A DNA stretch of 64,000 bases from Halobacterium wangiae (GTDB lineage Archaea; Halobacteriota; Halobacteria; Halobacteriales; Halobacteriaceae). A program made the translations under genes and the position numbers. Positions 1 to 8,550 of this stretch are shown in pieces; position 1 is the stretch's first letter, and each line of letters starts with the position of its first letter. The stretch is taken from contig NZ_CP089588.1 of assembly GCF_021249345.1 (NCBI RefSeq), positions 2,480,001 through 2,544,000 of the forward strand. Reading direction: 5' to 3'. Below the pieces are notes generated by a model, which was not told the origin of the DNA, ran no database searches, and saw nothing but the letters and a program-made list of their open reading frames with translations.

Positions 1-180
1 AACTCGCTGTTCGAGGGTGGCGGGTCGACTGCCGGCACGAACGGCTGCCGTGTGTCGTTCCACTACGCCGGCCACCAGGTCACCGTCACCCGCGGCGGCT
101 CCGTGGTTGTCGACGGGAACGGTGTCACGCGGGCGAGCCACGACTCCCATCCTGGTGGTGAGCCGGAAGCCCCGGACTAG
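1..180 (+). CDS. 3' end of an unidentified protein (truncated by window edge)
   Basis: Frame 1 is open from the first base to a TAG at 178-180 and gives 59 residues. They are rich in Gly, Ser, Thr and Val, with one Cys and alternating beta-strand-like stretches such as HQVTVTRGGSVVVDG. This composition is typical of secreted or pilin-like haloarchaeal proteins, but I recognise no family. The start lies outside the window. The next gene is on the opposite strand, so this is the end of its transcription unit. That it is coding is an inference from the open frame and haloarchaeal codon use. Confidence 0.5.
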   Translation, partial: NSLFEGGGSTAGTNGCRVSFHYAGHQVTVTRGGSVVVDGNGVTRASHDSHPGGEPEAPD

Positions 181-255
181 CGGCCAGTGGGCGGCGGGAC
201 CCGAGTAGCGGCTCTCCCCCACAGCCACCCCGTACACCGGACTCGGTGATTCGGG

Positions 256-1260
256 TCACACCCCGAGACCGAGAACCAGCGCCGTGAGGCCGATACCGAA
301 CGCGTACAGCGGGATGAGGTAGCGCCAGACGCCGTTCGGGACGACCCGGACCAGGTAGGGGGCGACGATGGCTGCGAGGAACCCACCCGTGAATATCGAC
401 GGGAGGAGCCGGAAGTCGACCTGGACGCCGTACGCGAGCAGGACGAGGAACGAGAGGACGCCGACGATGGAGACGATGCCCTCCGCGAGCGTCGTTATCG
501 CGACGGCGCTCTTCTCGTAGACGCCGGAGAGAATCTGCCCGAGTGTAACGACCGGGCCGTATCCGCCGCCACCGATGCCCTTGTTCACGCCGGCGAGTAC
601 CGCGAACGCGACGAGCCGACGGGGTCGGAACTCGATTCTCGTCTGCAGTCGTGCGCGCACCAGTCCGGTCACCCCCATCGCCAGGACGAGGAACGCGACG
701 TAGGCCTCGATGACCGCGTCGGAGAACGTGAATGCGAAGTAGGCGACACCGACGGACAGGAACACGGCGAGCGAGCCGAAGCCGACGAACAGCCCCAGCA
801 GCCTCGTCTCGCGGTTGAGCGGACGGACGGAGAACGTGACGTTGGCCACGGTCTGGTGGACCGCGCCGGCGACGAGTCCGGTTAGCGTCTCGGAGAGCAA
901 CAATACCGGCACGACCTGTAACGGATCGTAACCGAGGACGAACAGGAGCGGCGCGAGTCCGGTCCCGAACCCCATCCCGGCCGCGGAGTCCGTGGTCTCG
1001 AGGACGAACGCGAGGGCGACGACGGTCGGGACGACGTTGAACCCGCCCGTCTCGGTGCCACCGACGACTGTTATGCCGGCGATTACGGCGACGTACACCA
1101 CACCGAGTACGGTGAGACGCCGGAGCGCGGCACGCGGCAGCCGCATCCGTTCGACGGCCGTCCGCTCGCGGTCCAGCGCCGCCGCTTCGACGCCGATCTG
1201 TCGACCCGACGTCTCGGCGCGGTTCGGTCCAGCGGTCGCTTCGTCAGGATGTCGGTCCAC
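256..1260 (-). CDS. TauE/SafE family membrane transporter
   Basis: A 334-residue protein with about eight hydrophobic segments from residue 46 onward, arranged as two similar halves. The first half carries the TDSAAGMGFGTGLAPLLF region and the second carries GVNKGIGGGGYGPVVT; both are hallmarks of the sulfite exporter TauE/SafE family (two-fold pseudo-repeat). Members export or import small sulfur- or carbon-containing anions across the cytoplasmic membrane, but the substrate cannot be read from the sequence. The first 38 residues are polar. A start at Met39 (position 1146) would leave only the membrane part and is an alternative. It is monocistronic, convergent with the partial gene to its left and divergent from the DUF2267 gene. 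Confidence 0.85.
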   Translation of the reverse strand: MDRHPDEATAGPNRAETSGRQIGVEAAALDRERTAVERMRLPRAALRRLTVLGVVYVAVIAGITVVGGTETGGFNVVPTVVALAFVLETTDSAAGMGFGTGLAPLLFVLGYDPLQVVPVLLLSETLTGLVAGAVHQTVANVTFSVRPLNRETRLLGLFVGFGSLAVFLSVGVAYFAFTFSDAVIEAYVAFLVLAMGVTGLVRARLQTRIEFRPRRLVAFAVLAGVNKGIGGGGYGPVVTLGQILSGVYEKSAVAITTLAEGIVSIVGVLSFLVLLAYGVQVDFRLLPSIFTGGFLAAIVAPYLVRVVPNGVWRYLIPLYAFGIGLTALVLGLGV

Positions 1261-1474
1261 GGGTGTCGGGAACTCGGGACGTGCTGGTTCGGACGCTCGC
1301 TCGTACCGTCGCCGCTCGCCGGTGACCGCCCACGTCTCGCGCCTCTTCGAGAACGTTCGGCGGCCATCCTATTGAGTCAACGGGGTGATACGGGCGCCGT
1401 GGCCCGAACTGAGTGCCGTCGCGTTCGCAGGACTGTGCCGAGCAACTATAGACAACAAGACCGTACGTAGCACC

Positions 1475-1903
1475 ATGAACTTCGACGAGTTCACCGGCGA
1501 GGTGCAGCACCGACTCGAACTCCCCGGGACGGGCGAGGCAGTCCGTGCGACCCGAGCCACACTACAGGCTCTCGGCGAGCGCATCCCCGAGGGGGCAGCG
1601 GAGGACCTCGCGGCGTCGCTCCCGATGGAGGTCAAGTGGTACCCGACGGGCGCGGTCGACGAACACGGCCAGCGCTTCGACTGGAAGGAGTTCGTCTCCC
1701 GTGTCGCCGCGGTCGAACAGACCGACCGCTCGGAAGCTGCCTACCACGCGCAGCTCGTCGTCGACCTCGTGCGCGAGCAGGTGCCCGACTCGGACTTCCA
1801 GCAGCTCCGCGACCAGCTCCCCGAGGACGACAACTGGGGGAAGCTCTTCGGGGTCGTCGACGCGGGCGGGTGGGGCGAAGGCGAGGGGCGCCCGAAGGAG
1901 TGA
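1475..1903 (+). CDS. DUF2267 family protein
   Basis: A 142-residue acidic soluble protein. Residues 1-60 have the DUF2267 pattern: FDEFTGEVQHRL, then a helix beginning EAVRATRATLQALGERIP, then AAEDLAASLPMEVK. The second half repeats a similar helical layout (FVSRVAAVEQTDRSEAAY, then a QLRDQLPED helix), as expected for the tandem helical repeat of this family. The function is unknown; family members often sit next to stress-related genes. I chose the ATG at 1475 because an in-frame start at 1385 would add 30 residues without family similarity, and an AT-rich box (actata, about 1445-1450) lies 25-30 nt upstream. Confidence 0.75.
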   Translation: MNFDEFTGEVQHRLELPGTGEAVRATRATLQALGERIPEGAAEDLAASLPMEVKWYPTGAVDEHGQRFDWKEFVSRVAAVEQTDRSEAAYHAQLVVDLVREQVPDSDFQQLRDQLPEDDNWGKLFGVVDAGGWGEGEGRPKE

Positions 1904-1925
1904 CCCGCCGACCGCGGCGCTGCCG

Positions 1926-2267
1926 TCACTCCCCCTCGCGGAGGCGCCGGCGACGCTGTTCGAACTCCTCGTCGCTGATGTCGCCCCGGGCGTAGGCCAG
2001 CCGCAGCTCCTCCAGCGCCGGGTCAACCGTCTCTCCGGTGTCAGTGAGCGCGCGGTAGAGGACGTAGCCGACGCCTAACACCACGAGGAGTGACACCAGC
2101 ATCGCGCTGAAGCCCCACAGCGGCGAGACCCACGTCCGGCCGCCCCACCCCATCATCCCGACCATCGGCATCGCTACCACCATCATCAGCAGCGGGGAGA
2201 GCAGTACCACTGCGAGGACGACGAGGACGACGCGGAGCAGCGAGTCGCTTCCCTGGTTGCCTGTCAT
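1926..2267 (-). CDS. Small membrane protein with C-terminal SHOCT domain
   Basis: A 113-residue protein with two hydrophobic segments (about residues 10-34 and 48-72) followed by a cytosolic tail. The tail (about residues 82-110, LEELRLAYARGDISDEEF) matches the SHOCT (short C-terminal) domain, a small helical oligomerisation module. The segment between the membrane spans is Met/Gly/Trp-rich (MPMVGMMGWGG). The physiological role is unknown. A TATA-like box (cataaatc, 2309-2316, read on the minus strand) may be its promoter with a short leader. It is convergent with the DUF2267 gene. Confidence 0.75.
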   Translation of the reverse strand: MTGNQGSDSLLRVVLVVLAVVLLSPLLMMVVAMPMVGMMGWGGRTWVSPLWGFSAMLVSLLVVLGVGYVLYRALTDTGETVDPALEELRLAYARGDISDEEFEQRRRRLREGE

Positions 2268-2464
2268 CGTATCGCCACGCTGTACGGGTAGAACTCGGCG
2301 CCCAGGGACATAAATCGCCCTGTGGGTTCACCGGCCCCGGTCGTTCTCGTACCCTGTCGTTCCAGGTGTGGACGCCCGAGCGACGACTGGGGAGCGGCAA
2401 CGGCGGCAACGCTTTCGTAGCTCAGGGCCGTTGTCCGAGACACGTCCGAGGTGGCACCACCCGG

Positions 2465-2833
2465 ATGGCACTCAGCTTCAGAACGGAGTTCGACGTGTTC
2501 GACTGGGCGTTCCTCGCGCTCACCCTCCTACTCGCGGGTATCCACCTCTACCTCGGGCTGTTCGCGGCGTTCGTCCCCGACGACCGCGCCGCCCAGTTCG
2601 TCCTCGTCGCACTCGCACTGTTCCTCGGTCCGCTCGTCTACGTCACGTCCTACTGGCGCCCCGTGCTCTACCTGCTCGGCGTCGCCTTCGCGTTCTACCT
2701 CGGGGTGCTGTGGCTGCTCGGCGGGATGGAGTACGCGACGGTGGGCGTGGCCACCGGCGTCGTCGCCACGACGTTCGTCCTGCTCGCCGTCTACCTCTTC
2801 CTGCGGGAAGCGACGACACCGGACGCCGGGTAG
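2465..2833 (+). CDS. Hypothetical four-helix membrane protein
   Basis: A 122-residue protein with four hydrophobic segments (roughly residues 15-37, 42-64, 70-92 and 95-117) and a short polar tail. There are no cofactor motifs or conserved Cys/His clusters, and I recognise no family beyond being a compact haloarchaeal integral membrane protein. The ATG at 2465 was chosen because translation upstream of it (an open frame back to 2366) is polar and low in similarity to a membrane protein N-terminus. It is convergent with the FMN-binding gene, with nine bases between the two stop codons. Confidence 0.65.
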   Translation: MALSFRTEFDVFDWAFLALTLLLAGIHLYLGLFAAFVPDDRAAQFVLVALALFLGPLVYVTSYWRPVLYLLGVAFAFYLGVLWLLGGMEYATVGVATGVVATTFVLLAVYLFLREATTPDAG

Positions 2834-2842
2834 TCTCGCCGG

Positions 2843-3289
2843 CTACTCCGCGGTACTGACCTCGCGACGCGCCGTCAGTTCCTCGGGGACGAGCCGGTAG
2901 AACTCGAAGCCGACCTCCCGGAGCGGGACGTGGAAGATGTCGACGAGCGGGATGTCCACGCGACCGAGCCCCTCCAGTGTCTGGGTGGCGATCGCGTCCT
3001 CGTGGATGTCCTCGAGGTAGCCGCGCGCGACGACGCTCTGCCAGCCGTCGTTCTCGCCGTAGGTCACGAACGCCACCGGCCGCTCCTTGAGGTTCCCCCT
3101 GGCTCGTTCGTCGCCGGCGGCGAGCCGGAAGTAGAACGTCCGCTCGGTCGCGTCGTAGCCGTAGGACACCGGGATCGCGTGCGGTGGTTCGTCCCCGGAC
3201 GTCGACAGGGATATCATGCCGGTACCACCGTTCCCGAGGAACGCGTCACGTTCGGCGCCGTCCATCTCGACGGGGCTGTCGGTACTCAT
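2843..3289 (-). CDS. Pyridoxamine 5'-phosphate oxidase-like FMN-binding split-barrel protein
   Basis: A 148-residue protein with the split beta-barrel pattern of the PNPOx-like/NimA-like group: GGTGMISLSTSGDEPPHAIPV followed by FYFRLAAGDERARGNLKERP and VAFVTYGE. Such small proteins bind FMN or F420 and act as oxidoreductases or nitroreductases of uncertain substrate. Haloarchaeal genomes carry many paralogues. A start at 3289 (MSTDSPV) fits a TATA-like A/T run at 3312-3320 on the minus strand, 27 nt upstream, giving a nearly leaderless transcript. A longer frame reaches 3322 but has no family support. Confidence 0.8.
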   Translation of the reverse strand: MSTDSPVEMDGAERDAFLGNGGTGMISLSTSGDEPPHAIPVSYGYDATERTFYFRLAAGDERARGNLKERPVAFVTYGENDGWQSVVARGYLEDIHEDAIATQTLEGLGRVDIPLVDIFHVPLREVGFEFYRLVPEELTARREVSTAE

Positions 3290-3335
3290 ACGTCGATTTT
3301 CGACGGCGTGACCCAAAAACACGTTGCCGAGGTGG

Positions 3336-6300
3336 TTAGGAGAACAGCGCGTCGAACACCTTCCGCTCGGCCTTCCGGAGGTGCTGGTGGAACGTCGGCG
3401 GCGAGACGCCGAGCGAGGAGGCGAGGTCCTCGCCGGTGGACTGCCGCGGCCACTCGAAGAACCCGGCGTAGTGAGCCGCCTCGATGGCGGTCTGCTGGCG
3501 GTCTGTGAGCGCGTCCAGGAGCTCGTGTCGTTCGGCCTGGGACGCGTCGTGGTCGCGGGTGACCTGTTGGCGCTTCAACAGCTCGGCGGCCGGGTAGGCC
3601 TCCTGGACGGCGTCGATGATCTGCCGGACCTCTGCCCTCGGCGGGACGCGCAACTGCATGCTGTAGTCGCCGTCCTCGATGATGGCCTCGTCGACGGAAC
3701 CACCCAGGGAGGCGAGCACCGACAGCACCGGCGGCTCGGAGAGGTGCAACTCGAACGTGGAGTCGCCGTAGAACGTCACGCTCTCCCAGTGGGGCATCGC
3801 GTCGACGATGGCCTCGACCTCCGCGACCGCGTCGGGGGTGGCGCTCCCGTACACCAGGTACTCGTCGCCCTCCAGGGGCACCGTGCGATCGAGCGTGATG
3901 GTGCCCGCGGGTGGCGCCCCGATGTCCAGCGCCTCGAAGAGGTCCGGAATGTGGAACTCGAGTTCGACCACCTCGTCGCTCATCAGCGCACGCTTGCGCT
4001 CGGTCGCCGCGATGGCGTGGCCGACGATCTCGCCGAGCTGGCCGACGACGTCGCGTTCCCGCCCCTCGAACGCGTCGACGCGCCCCGCGTAGACGTTCAG
4101 GACGCCGTAGACGCTGTCTTCGTGGACGATCGGGATGGCCGCCGACGAGCGGACGCCGTACGCCTCGACGTGGCCACGCCAGGGGTCGTGACTCTCGTCC
4201 GATTGGACGTCGTTCGAGGTCTGGACCTCTCCCGTCCGGAGCGCTCTGCCGGTCGGCCCGCCAGCGCGTTCGTCGTCGGGATCGACGGAGATGGTGATGT
4301 CGTCGAGGTAGCCCTCGACGCCGGCCTCGGCCCGGAGCGCCACCGTCTGGGAGTGTACGTCGATGTCGCCGATCCACGCGAACTGGTAGGAGTCCGTCGC
4401 GGCGAGGCGCTCGCAGACCGTCTCCTCGATCTGCTCGCGCGTCGACTGTTCGATGACCGCGTCCGTGATCTCCTGGACGACCGTGTTGAGCGAGTCCATC
4501 GCCGCGAGCTGTTCGCGCTGCCGCAGTAGCTCTTGTTCGTACTCGTGTCTGTTGATGGCGGTGGCGAGGATGTTCGCGACGCTCTGAACGAAGTTGACCT
4601 CCCGCCTGGAGAACGCCCGCCGCTCGGCGTCGTGCACCTCGAGGATACCCCAGGGGTCGGCCACGGGCCCGACGACGACGCTGACGCCGCTGTGCACGCC
4701 GTGGCTCGTGAGCAGCTCCGGCCCGGAGAACCGGGGGTCTGCGTCGATGTCGTCGACGACGACGGGCTCCCTCGAGGACAGCGTGAACGACGCCCGCGAC
4801 TCGTCGTCGACAGCGGAGACGGTCGTCGACCCGACGACACCGTCGTCCCAGCCGACGCCCTGCCTGAGACGGAGGTTCTCGGCGGCCTGGTCCAGGTCCA
4901 GTACGCTACAGAAGTCGCTGTCCAGCGTATCGGCCACCCGCCGCGTCGCCTCGACCATCAGCTCGTCGAGGTCGCGGTCGTCGAGCGCGCGCTGGCCGAG
5001 CTCCGTCACGACCTCCTGCTGGTGGACCCGGTCGCGGAGCTCCTGCTCGCGCTCCAGTCGGTCCGTGACGTCACGTATCACGCCACAGCGCCCCCAGCCA
5101 CCGCCGAGCGCGAGCGGCGCGATCCGCGCCTCGCAGGGCACGCTCTCGCCGGTCTTCGTCACGACGTCGAGTTCGATTTTCGCGACGCTGCGTTCGCCAG
5201 CGGCGGCTTCCGCGGCGAGGGACTCCACGCGCTCCGTGACGTTGTCGCTCTGGTGAACCATCGACGCGGGCGCGCCGATCAGTTCCTCGCGGTCGTACCC
5301 CGTCAGCTCGCACAGTCCGTCGTTGACCGTCACCAACCGGCCGTCGTCGTCGACGGCGTAGATCCCATCGTCGACCGTCTCCACGATGGTCTCGTACCGT
5401 TCGAGTTCCTCCTCGCGCCGCTTGCGCTCGGTGACGTCGCGGACGACACCTACGCGCTCGATTCCGTCGGTGTCGTCGACGAGGGCGAACTGCGTCTCGG
5501 CGACGAGAGAGTCTCCGGACGGGAACTCGAACTCGGCCTCGATTCGGCCCGCCTTGTCGGGGCGGGCCGCGAGTTGCGCTTCGATCTCCGTTCCGAGCGT
5601 GGCCTTCTCCTCGCCGACCACCGTCGAGACTGGTTCGCCGAGGACAACCCGGCGGTCGAACCCGGTCATCTCGGTGTAGGCCTCGTTGACCATCGTGATG
5701 CGGCCGTCCTCGACTACGTAGACGGCGTCGCTCATGGTCTCGACGACCGTCTCGTAGCGTTCGAGTTCGTGCTCGCGCTCCTTCCGGTCGGTGACGTCCC
5801 TGAAGTACACCGAGAGCCCGTCCTCGGAGGGGTAGATGGTGTTCTCGAACCAGGCGTCCAGGGGCTCGTAGTAGTCCTCGATGGACACCGGCTCCTGGCT
5901 GTCGAGAGCCTCACGGATCGCGTTCGCGAAGTTCTCCGTGACGTCGAGTTCGCTCCCGAGCTCTCGACCGTTCACGCTGCTGTCCTCGAGTCCCAGCAGT
6001 GACTCCGCGCGATCGTTGACGTACGTGAACCGAAGGTCCTCGTCCAGACCGTAGAAGCCGTCCGAGACACGGGCGAAGATGGTTTCGAGTTCGAGTTCGA
6101 GTTCGTCACGCTGCCGTTCGAGGCGCTGGGCCTGGTCTTCGAGTCGACGCTCGTACTCGCGGCGCTCGGTCGCGTCGTGGGTGACCTTCGCGAACCCCGT
6201 CAGTTCCCCGTCGTCGTCACGAATGGCGGTGATGACGACGTCCGCCCAGAACCGCGTTCCGTCGGCGCGCACGCGCCACCCCTCGTCCTCGACGGACCCC

Positions 6301-7169
6301 GTCTCGGCGGCTCTCGCGAGGTTGGTCTCCGGGAGGCCAGCGTCGCGGTCCTCCGCGGTGTAGAACGTCGAGATGTGCTCGCCGACGATCTCCTCGGCGT
6401 CGTAGCCCTTAATGGCTCGCGCGCCGGGGTTCCACGTCTGGACGCGGCCCTCCGGGTCGAGCGTGAAGATGGCGTACCCCTCGACGGCGTCGACGAGGTG
6501 CTCGAACTGCAGGCGGTCCTCTCCGCGCGCTCGCTCCGTCTCCTTGCGCTTGCTCACGTCGTAGTATAGTTCTACGCGGCCGCCCGCGTACGCACCCGCT
6601 TCGATAGGTTTGCTGTGGTGCTCGAGCCAGCGCTCTTCGCGGCCCTCCCCCGGCGTCACGTGGCACTCGAACCGTTCCGTGTACGTGTTGTCGTCGTAGG
6701 TGGCCAGCACGGTGTCCGCGAACGCCGACGAGTCCTCGACGACAGACGCGATGCGTTCGTCGACCAGTCGGCGTTTGTCCTGGCCGAGCAGTTCCTCGCG
6801 GTCCAGGCCGAAGTAGCGCTCCGTCGCCTCGCTCACCCAGGCGACGTCGAACTCGTCGTCGAGGACGAACACTCCGACGTCCGCCCCGTCGAGGACGTCG
6901 CCGACGAGCGACTCGGCGGCTGCCGGCCAGTCCGGTGCGTCCGGCGTGGGTGCCGACGCGGCGCTGTCCGGTCGCCACCAGACGCGCGCGCTCGCCCCGA
7001 CCTTCTTGGTCTCGAGGCGGTCCTGTTCGACGAGTCGCTGGAGTCGCTCGTACGTACTCCGTCGGCCGGGGTCGACCCGTTCGGTCACCTCGCTCGTCGT
7101 CAGGGGATTGTGTCCCTCGAAGACGGCGAGTGTCTCCCGCAGGCTCTCTGTGAGCGATTCCGTCGTCAT
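3336..7169 (-). CDS. Bat-like multidomain PAS/GAF transcriptional regulator with HTH_10
   Basis: A 1277-residue cytosolic sensor-regulator. Order of domains: N-terminal winged helix (about 1-68, with STYERLQRLVEQDRLETKKV), five PAS modules (about 85-205, 215-335, 362-470, 475-590 and 592-710) with a coiled coil near 338-365, two GAF modules (about 720-865 and 890-1040), a bacterio-opsin-activator-type domain (about 1050-1205) and a C-terminal HTH_10 (about 1215-1270, LTDRQQTAIEAAHYAGFFEWP). There is no histidine-kinase core, so signals from PAS/GAF (redox, light or small ligands in this family) most likely act directly on DNA binding. The paralogue Bat activates bacterio-opsin genes in Halobacterium; the target here is unknown. 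It is transcribed alone. The pair of DNA-binding modules at both ends is notable. Confidence 0.9.
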   Translation of the reverse strand: MTTESLTESLRETLAVFEGHNPLTTSEVTERVDPGRRSTYERLQRLVEQDRLETKKVGASARVWWRPDSAASAPTPDAPDWPAAAESLVGDVLDGADVGVFVLDDEFDVAWVSEATERYFGLDREELLGQDKRRLVDERIASVVEDSSAFADTVLATYDDNTYTERFECHVTPGEGREERWLEHHSKPIEAGAYAGGRVELYYDVSKRKETERARGEDRLQFEHLVDAVEGYAIFTLDPEGRVQTWNPGARAIKGYDAEEIVGEHISTFYTAEDRDAGLPETNLARAAETGSVEDEGWRVRADGTRFWADVVITAIRDDDGELTGFAKVTHDATERREYERRLEDQAQRLERQRDELELELETIFARVSDGFYGLDEDLRFTYVNDRAESLLGLEDSSVNGRELGSELDVTENFANAIREALDSQEPVSIEDYYEPLDAWFENTIYPSEDGLSVYFRDVTDRKEREHELERYETVVETMSDAVYVVEDGRITMVNEAYTEMTGFDRRVVLGEPVSTVVGEEKATLGTEIEAQLAARPDKAGRIEAEFEFPSGDSLVAETQFALVDDTDGIERVGVVRDVTERKRREEELERYETIVETVDDGIYAVDDDGRLVTVNDGLCELTGYDREELIGAPASMVHQSDNVTERVESLAAEAAAGERSVAKIELDVVTKTGESVPCEARIAPLALGGGWGRCGVIRDVTDRLEREQELRDRVHQQEVVTELGQRALDDRDLDELMVEATRRVADTLDSDFCSVLDLDQAAENLRLRQGVGWDDGVVGSTTVSAVDDESRASFTLSSREPVVVDDIDADPRFSGPELLTSHGVHSGVSVVVGPVADPWGILEVHDAERRAFSRREVNFVQSVANILATAINRHEYEQELLRQREQLAAMDSLNTVVQEITDAVIEQSTREQIEETVCERLAATDSYQFAWIGDIDVHSQTVALRAEAGVEGYLDDITISVDPDDERAGGPTGRALRTGEVQTSNDVQSDESHDPWRGHVEAYGVRSSAAIPIVHEDSVYGVLNVYAGRVDAFEGRERDVVGQLGEIVGHAIAATERKRALMSDEVVELEFHIPDLFEALDIGAPPAGTITLDRTVPLEGDEYLVYGSATPDAVAEVEAIVDAMPHWESVTFYGDSTFELHLSEPPVLSVLASLGGSVDEAIIEDGDYSMQLRVPPRAEVRQIIDAVQEAYPAAELLKRQQVTRDHDASQAERHELLDALTDRQQTAIEAAHYAGFFEWPRQSTGEDLASSLGVSPPTFHQHLRKAERKVFDALFS

Positions 7170-7403
7170 TGGTGGAACCTAGCGAGCGAACGCCATCAAC
7201 CCTCCGCCGGCGGAGGTACTACTCGGTCTGGACCTGGCCACTACACGAGTGCAAGGCCGAACAACGCGACCAATACAGGGAGTGAATCGTGGCTCGCGAC
7301 CGGCGCATTCGCCCCCTAATTGGTTCTAGCGGGGACTTACCGGCGGTGAGTCCTTCGGTACAGGTAGAAGCCGGTCGAACCCGGCGAACGAGACCAAAAC
7401 CAC

Positions 7404-7736
7404 ATGTCCCAAATCCCGAGCGAGCAAACGAGTGAGTGGAGTGGAGCAGCCGAACTGACCGAGAGCGCCCGCCACCGACTGCTCGCCGCCCCGGAGCGTC
7501 GAATCGTTCTGGAGCTCCTAGCGGAACGCACCGCGCCCGTCGACCTCGGTGAACTTGCTACGTCCGTGGCCCAGCAGGCACGCGATGACCCTGCACCGGC
7601 CCCGGAGCTCGCCGACCGGACGAAGACGCGACTCCACCACGCCCACCTCCCGAAACTCGACGAGGCGGGCGTCATCGACTACGACCCGGAGGCGAACCGC
7701 GTCGAGGCCTGGCGGTCCCCCGGCCGACTGCTGTAG
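7404..7736 (+). CDS. Small winged-helix protein resembling the haloarchaeal DUF7344 family
   Basis: A 110-residue soluble protein with a winged-helix core: helix RHRLLAAPERRIVLELLAERT, then VDLGELATSVAQQ, then a recognition-helix-like TKTRLHHAHLPKLDEAGVIDYD and a wing ending in RVEAW. This pattern (chromosomally abundant in haloarchaea, often recorded as DUF7344) suggests a DNA-binding regulator. No ligand-binding extension is present. A TATA-like cctaatt lies at 7314-7320, which would leave a 60-nt leader containing two potential hairpins. The regulon is unknown. It is flanked by the divergent Bat-like regulator and the convergent AhpD-like gene. Confidence 0.75.
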   Translation: MSQIPSEQTSEWSGAAELTESARHRLLAAPERRIVLELLAERTAPVDLGELATSVAQQARDDPAPAPELADRTKTRLHHAHLPKLDEAGVIDYDPEANRVEAWRSPGRLL

Positions 7737-7795
7737 AAGAGAGCGACCGTCTAACTGGTCGGTTTCGGTCCAGTACTACGAGAACAGAGCCGAGG

Positions 7796-8368
7796 CTACG
7801 CGTCGCGGCCCAGCGTGTAGAACTCGTCGTTCGGTCGCATGTCTGCGAGCACGGCCATCCGGTTCGAGAGGTTGAAGAACGCCGCGACCGAGCCGATGTC
7901 CCATATCTCCTCCTGCGAGAAGCCTGCGTCCCGGAGAGCAGCCACGTCCTCCTCGGTGACGGCCTCCGGCGACTCGGTGAGCTTCACGGCGAAGTCGAGC
8001 ATCGCGCGGTGTTCCGTCGAGACGTCGGCCGCGCGGTGGTTGGTGGCGAGCTGGTCCGCGAGCTTCGGCGCGTCGGCGTAGATGCGACAGAGCGCGCCGT
8101 GGGCGACTACGCAGTAGAGACAGTCGTTGGCGCCGCTCGTGGCGACGACGATCATCTCCACCTCCTCCCGGGCGAGCGGCGTGTCGTCGACGAGCGCGTC
8201 GTAGTACGCGAAGAACGCGCGGAAGTGGCTCGGCTTGTACGCGTACGCCTCGAACACGTTCGGCGTGAACCCCGCACGTTCGGTCTCCTCGTCGATGCGC
8301 TGCCTGAGGTCGTCGGGCAGGTCGTCGGTGTCGGGGACGGGGAACCGCGTCATCGCTTCCTCGCTCAT
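7796..8368 (-). CDS. Carboxymuconolactone decarboxylase/AhpD-like peroxidase-related protein
   Basis: A 190-residue all-helical protein with the AhpD-type active-site motif C83-x2-C86-x3-H90 (NDCLYCVVAHGA). The surrounding pattern (FRAFFAYYDALVDDTPL before it, LDFAVKLTESPEAVTEEDV after it) matches the 'peroxidase-related enzyme' branch of the CMD family. These use the CxxC dithiol to reduce hydroperoxides or act in thiol-based oxidant defence; the physiological reductant in haloarchaea is not established. The C-terminal DIGSVAAFFNLSNRMA is also typical of this branch. It is monocistronic, and convergent with the winged-helix gene on its left. Confidence 0.87.
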   Translation of the reverse strand: MSEEAMTRFPVPDTDDLPDDLRQRIDEETERAGFTPNVFEAYAYKPSHFRAFFAYYDALVDDTPLAREEVEMIVVATSGANDCLYCVVAHGALCRIYADAPKLADQLATNHRAADVSTEHRAMLDFAVKLTESPEAVTEEDVAALRDAGFSQEEIWDIGSVAAFFNLSNRMAVLADMRPNDEFYTLGRDA

Positions 8369-8527
8369 GGGTAGACGGGCGGGGGCTGCCCCCTTAGCCG
8401 TTGTGTCGACGAGCGAGGGGTACGCAGTGGCTTACGATTCCGGTAAGTACCGATTATAGCCGGCTCGGGGCGTAAAACGTCCGAAACCGTCTCGGCCCCT
8501 TATCCTCGCAGAGCCAGTAGGGTGAGG

Positions 8528-8543
8528 TACCCCACGCGGGGTA
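8528..8543 (+). promoter_or_regulatory. Perfect 6-bp hairpin directly upstream of the lipoprotein start
   Basis: TACCCC at 8528-8533 and GGGGTA at 8538-8543 form a perfect inverted repeat with a four-base loop, ending seven bases before the ATG at 8551. A TATA-like ccttatcc at 8499-8506 places transcription start near 8530, so the hairpin could be either at the start of the mRNA or a protein-binding site at the transcription start. There is no Shine-Dalgarno element. A role in control of the downstream lipoprotein is inference only. Confidence 0.35.
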
Positions 8544-8550
8544 GATTCAA

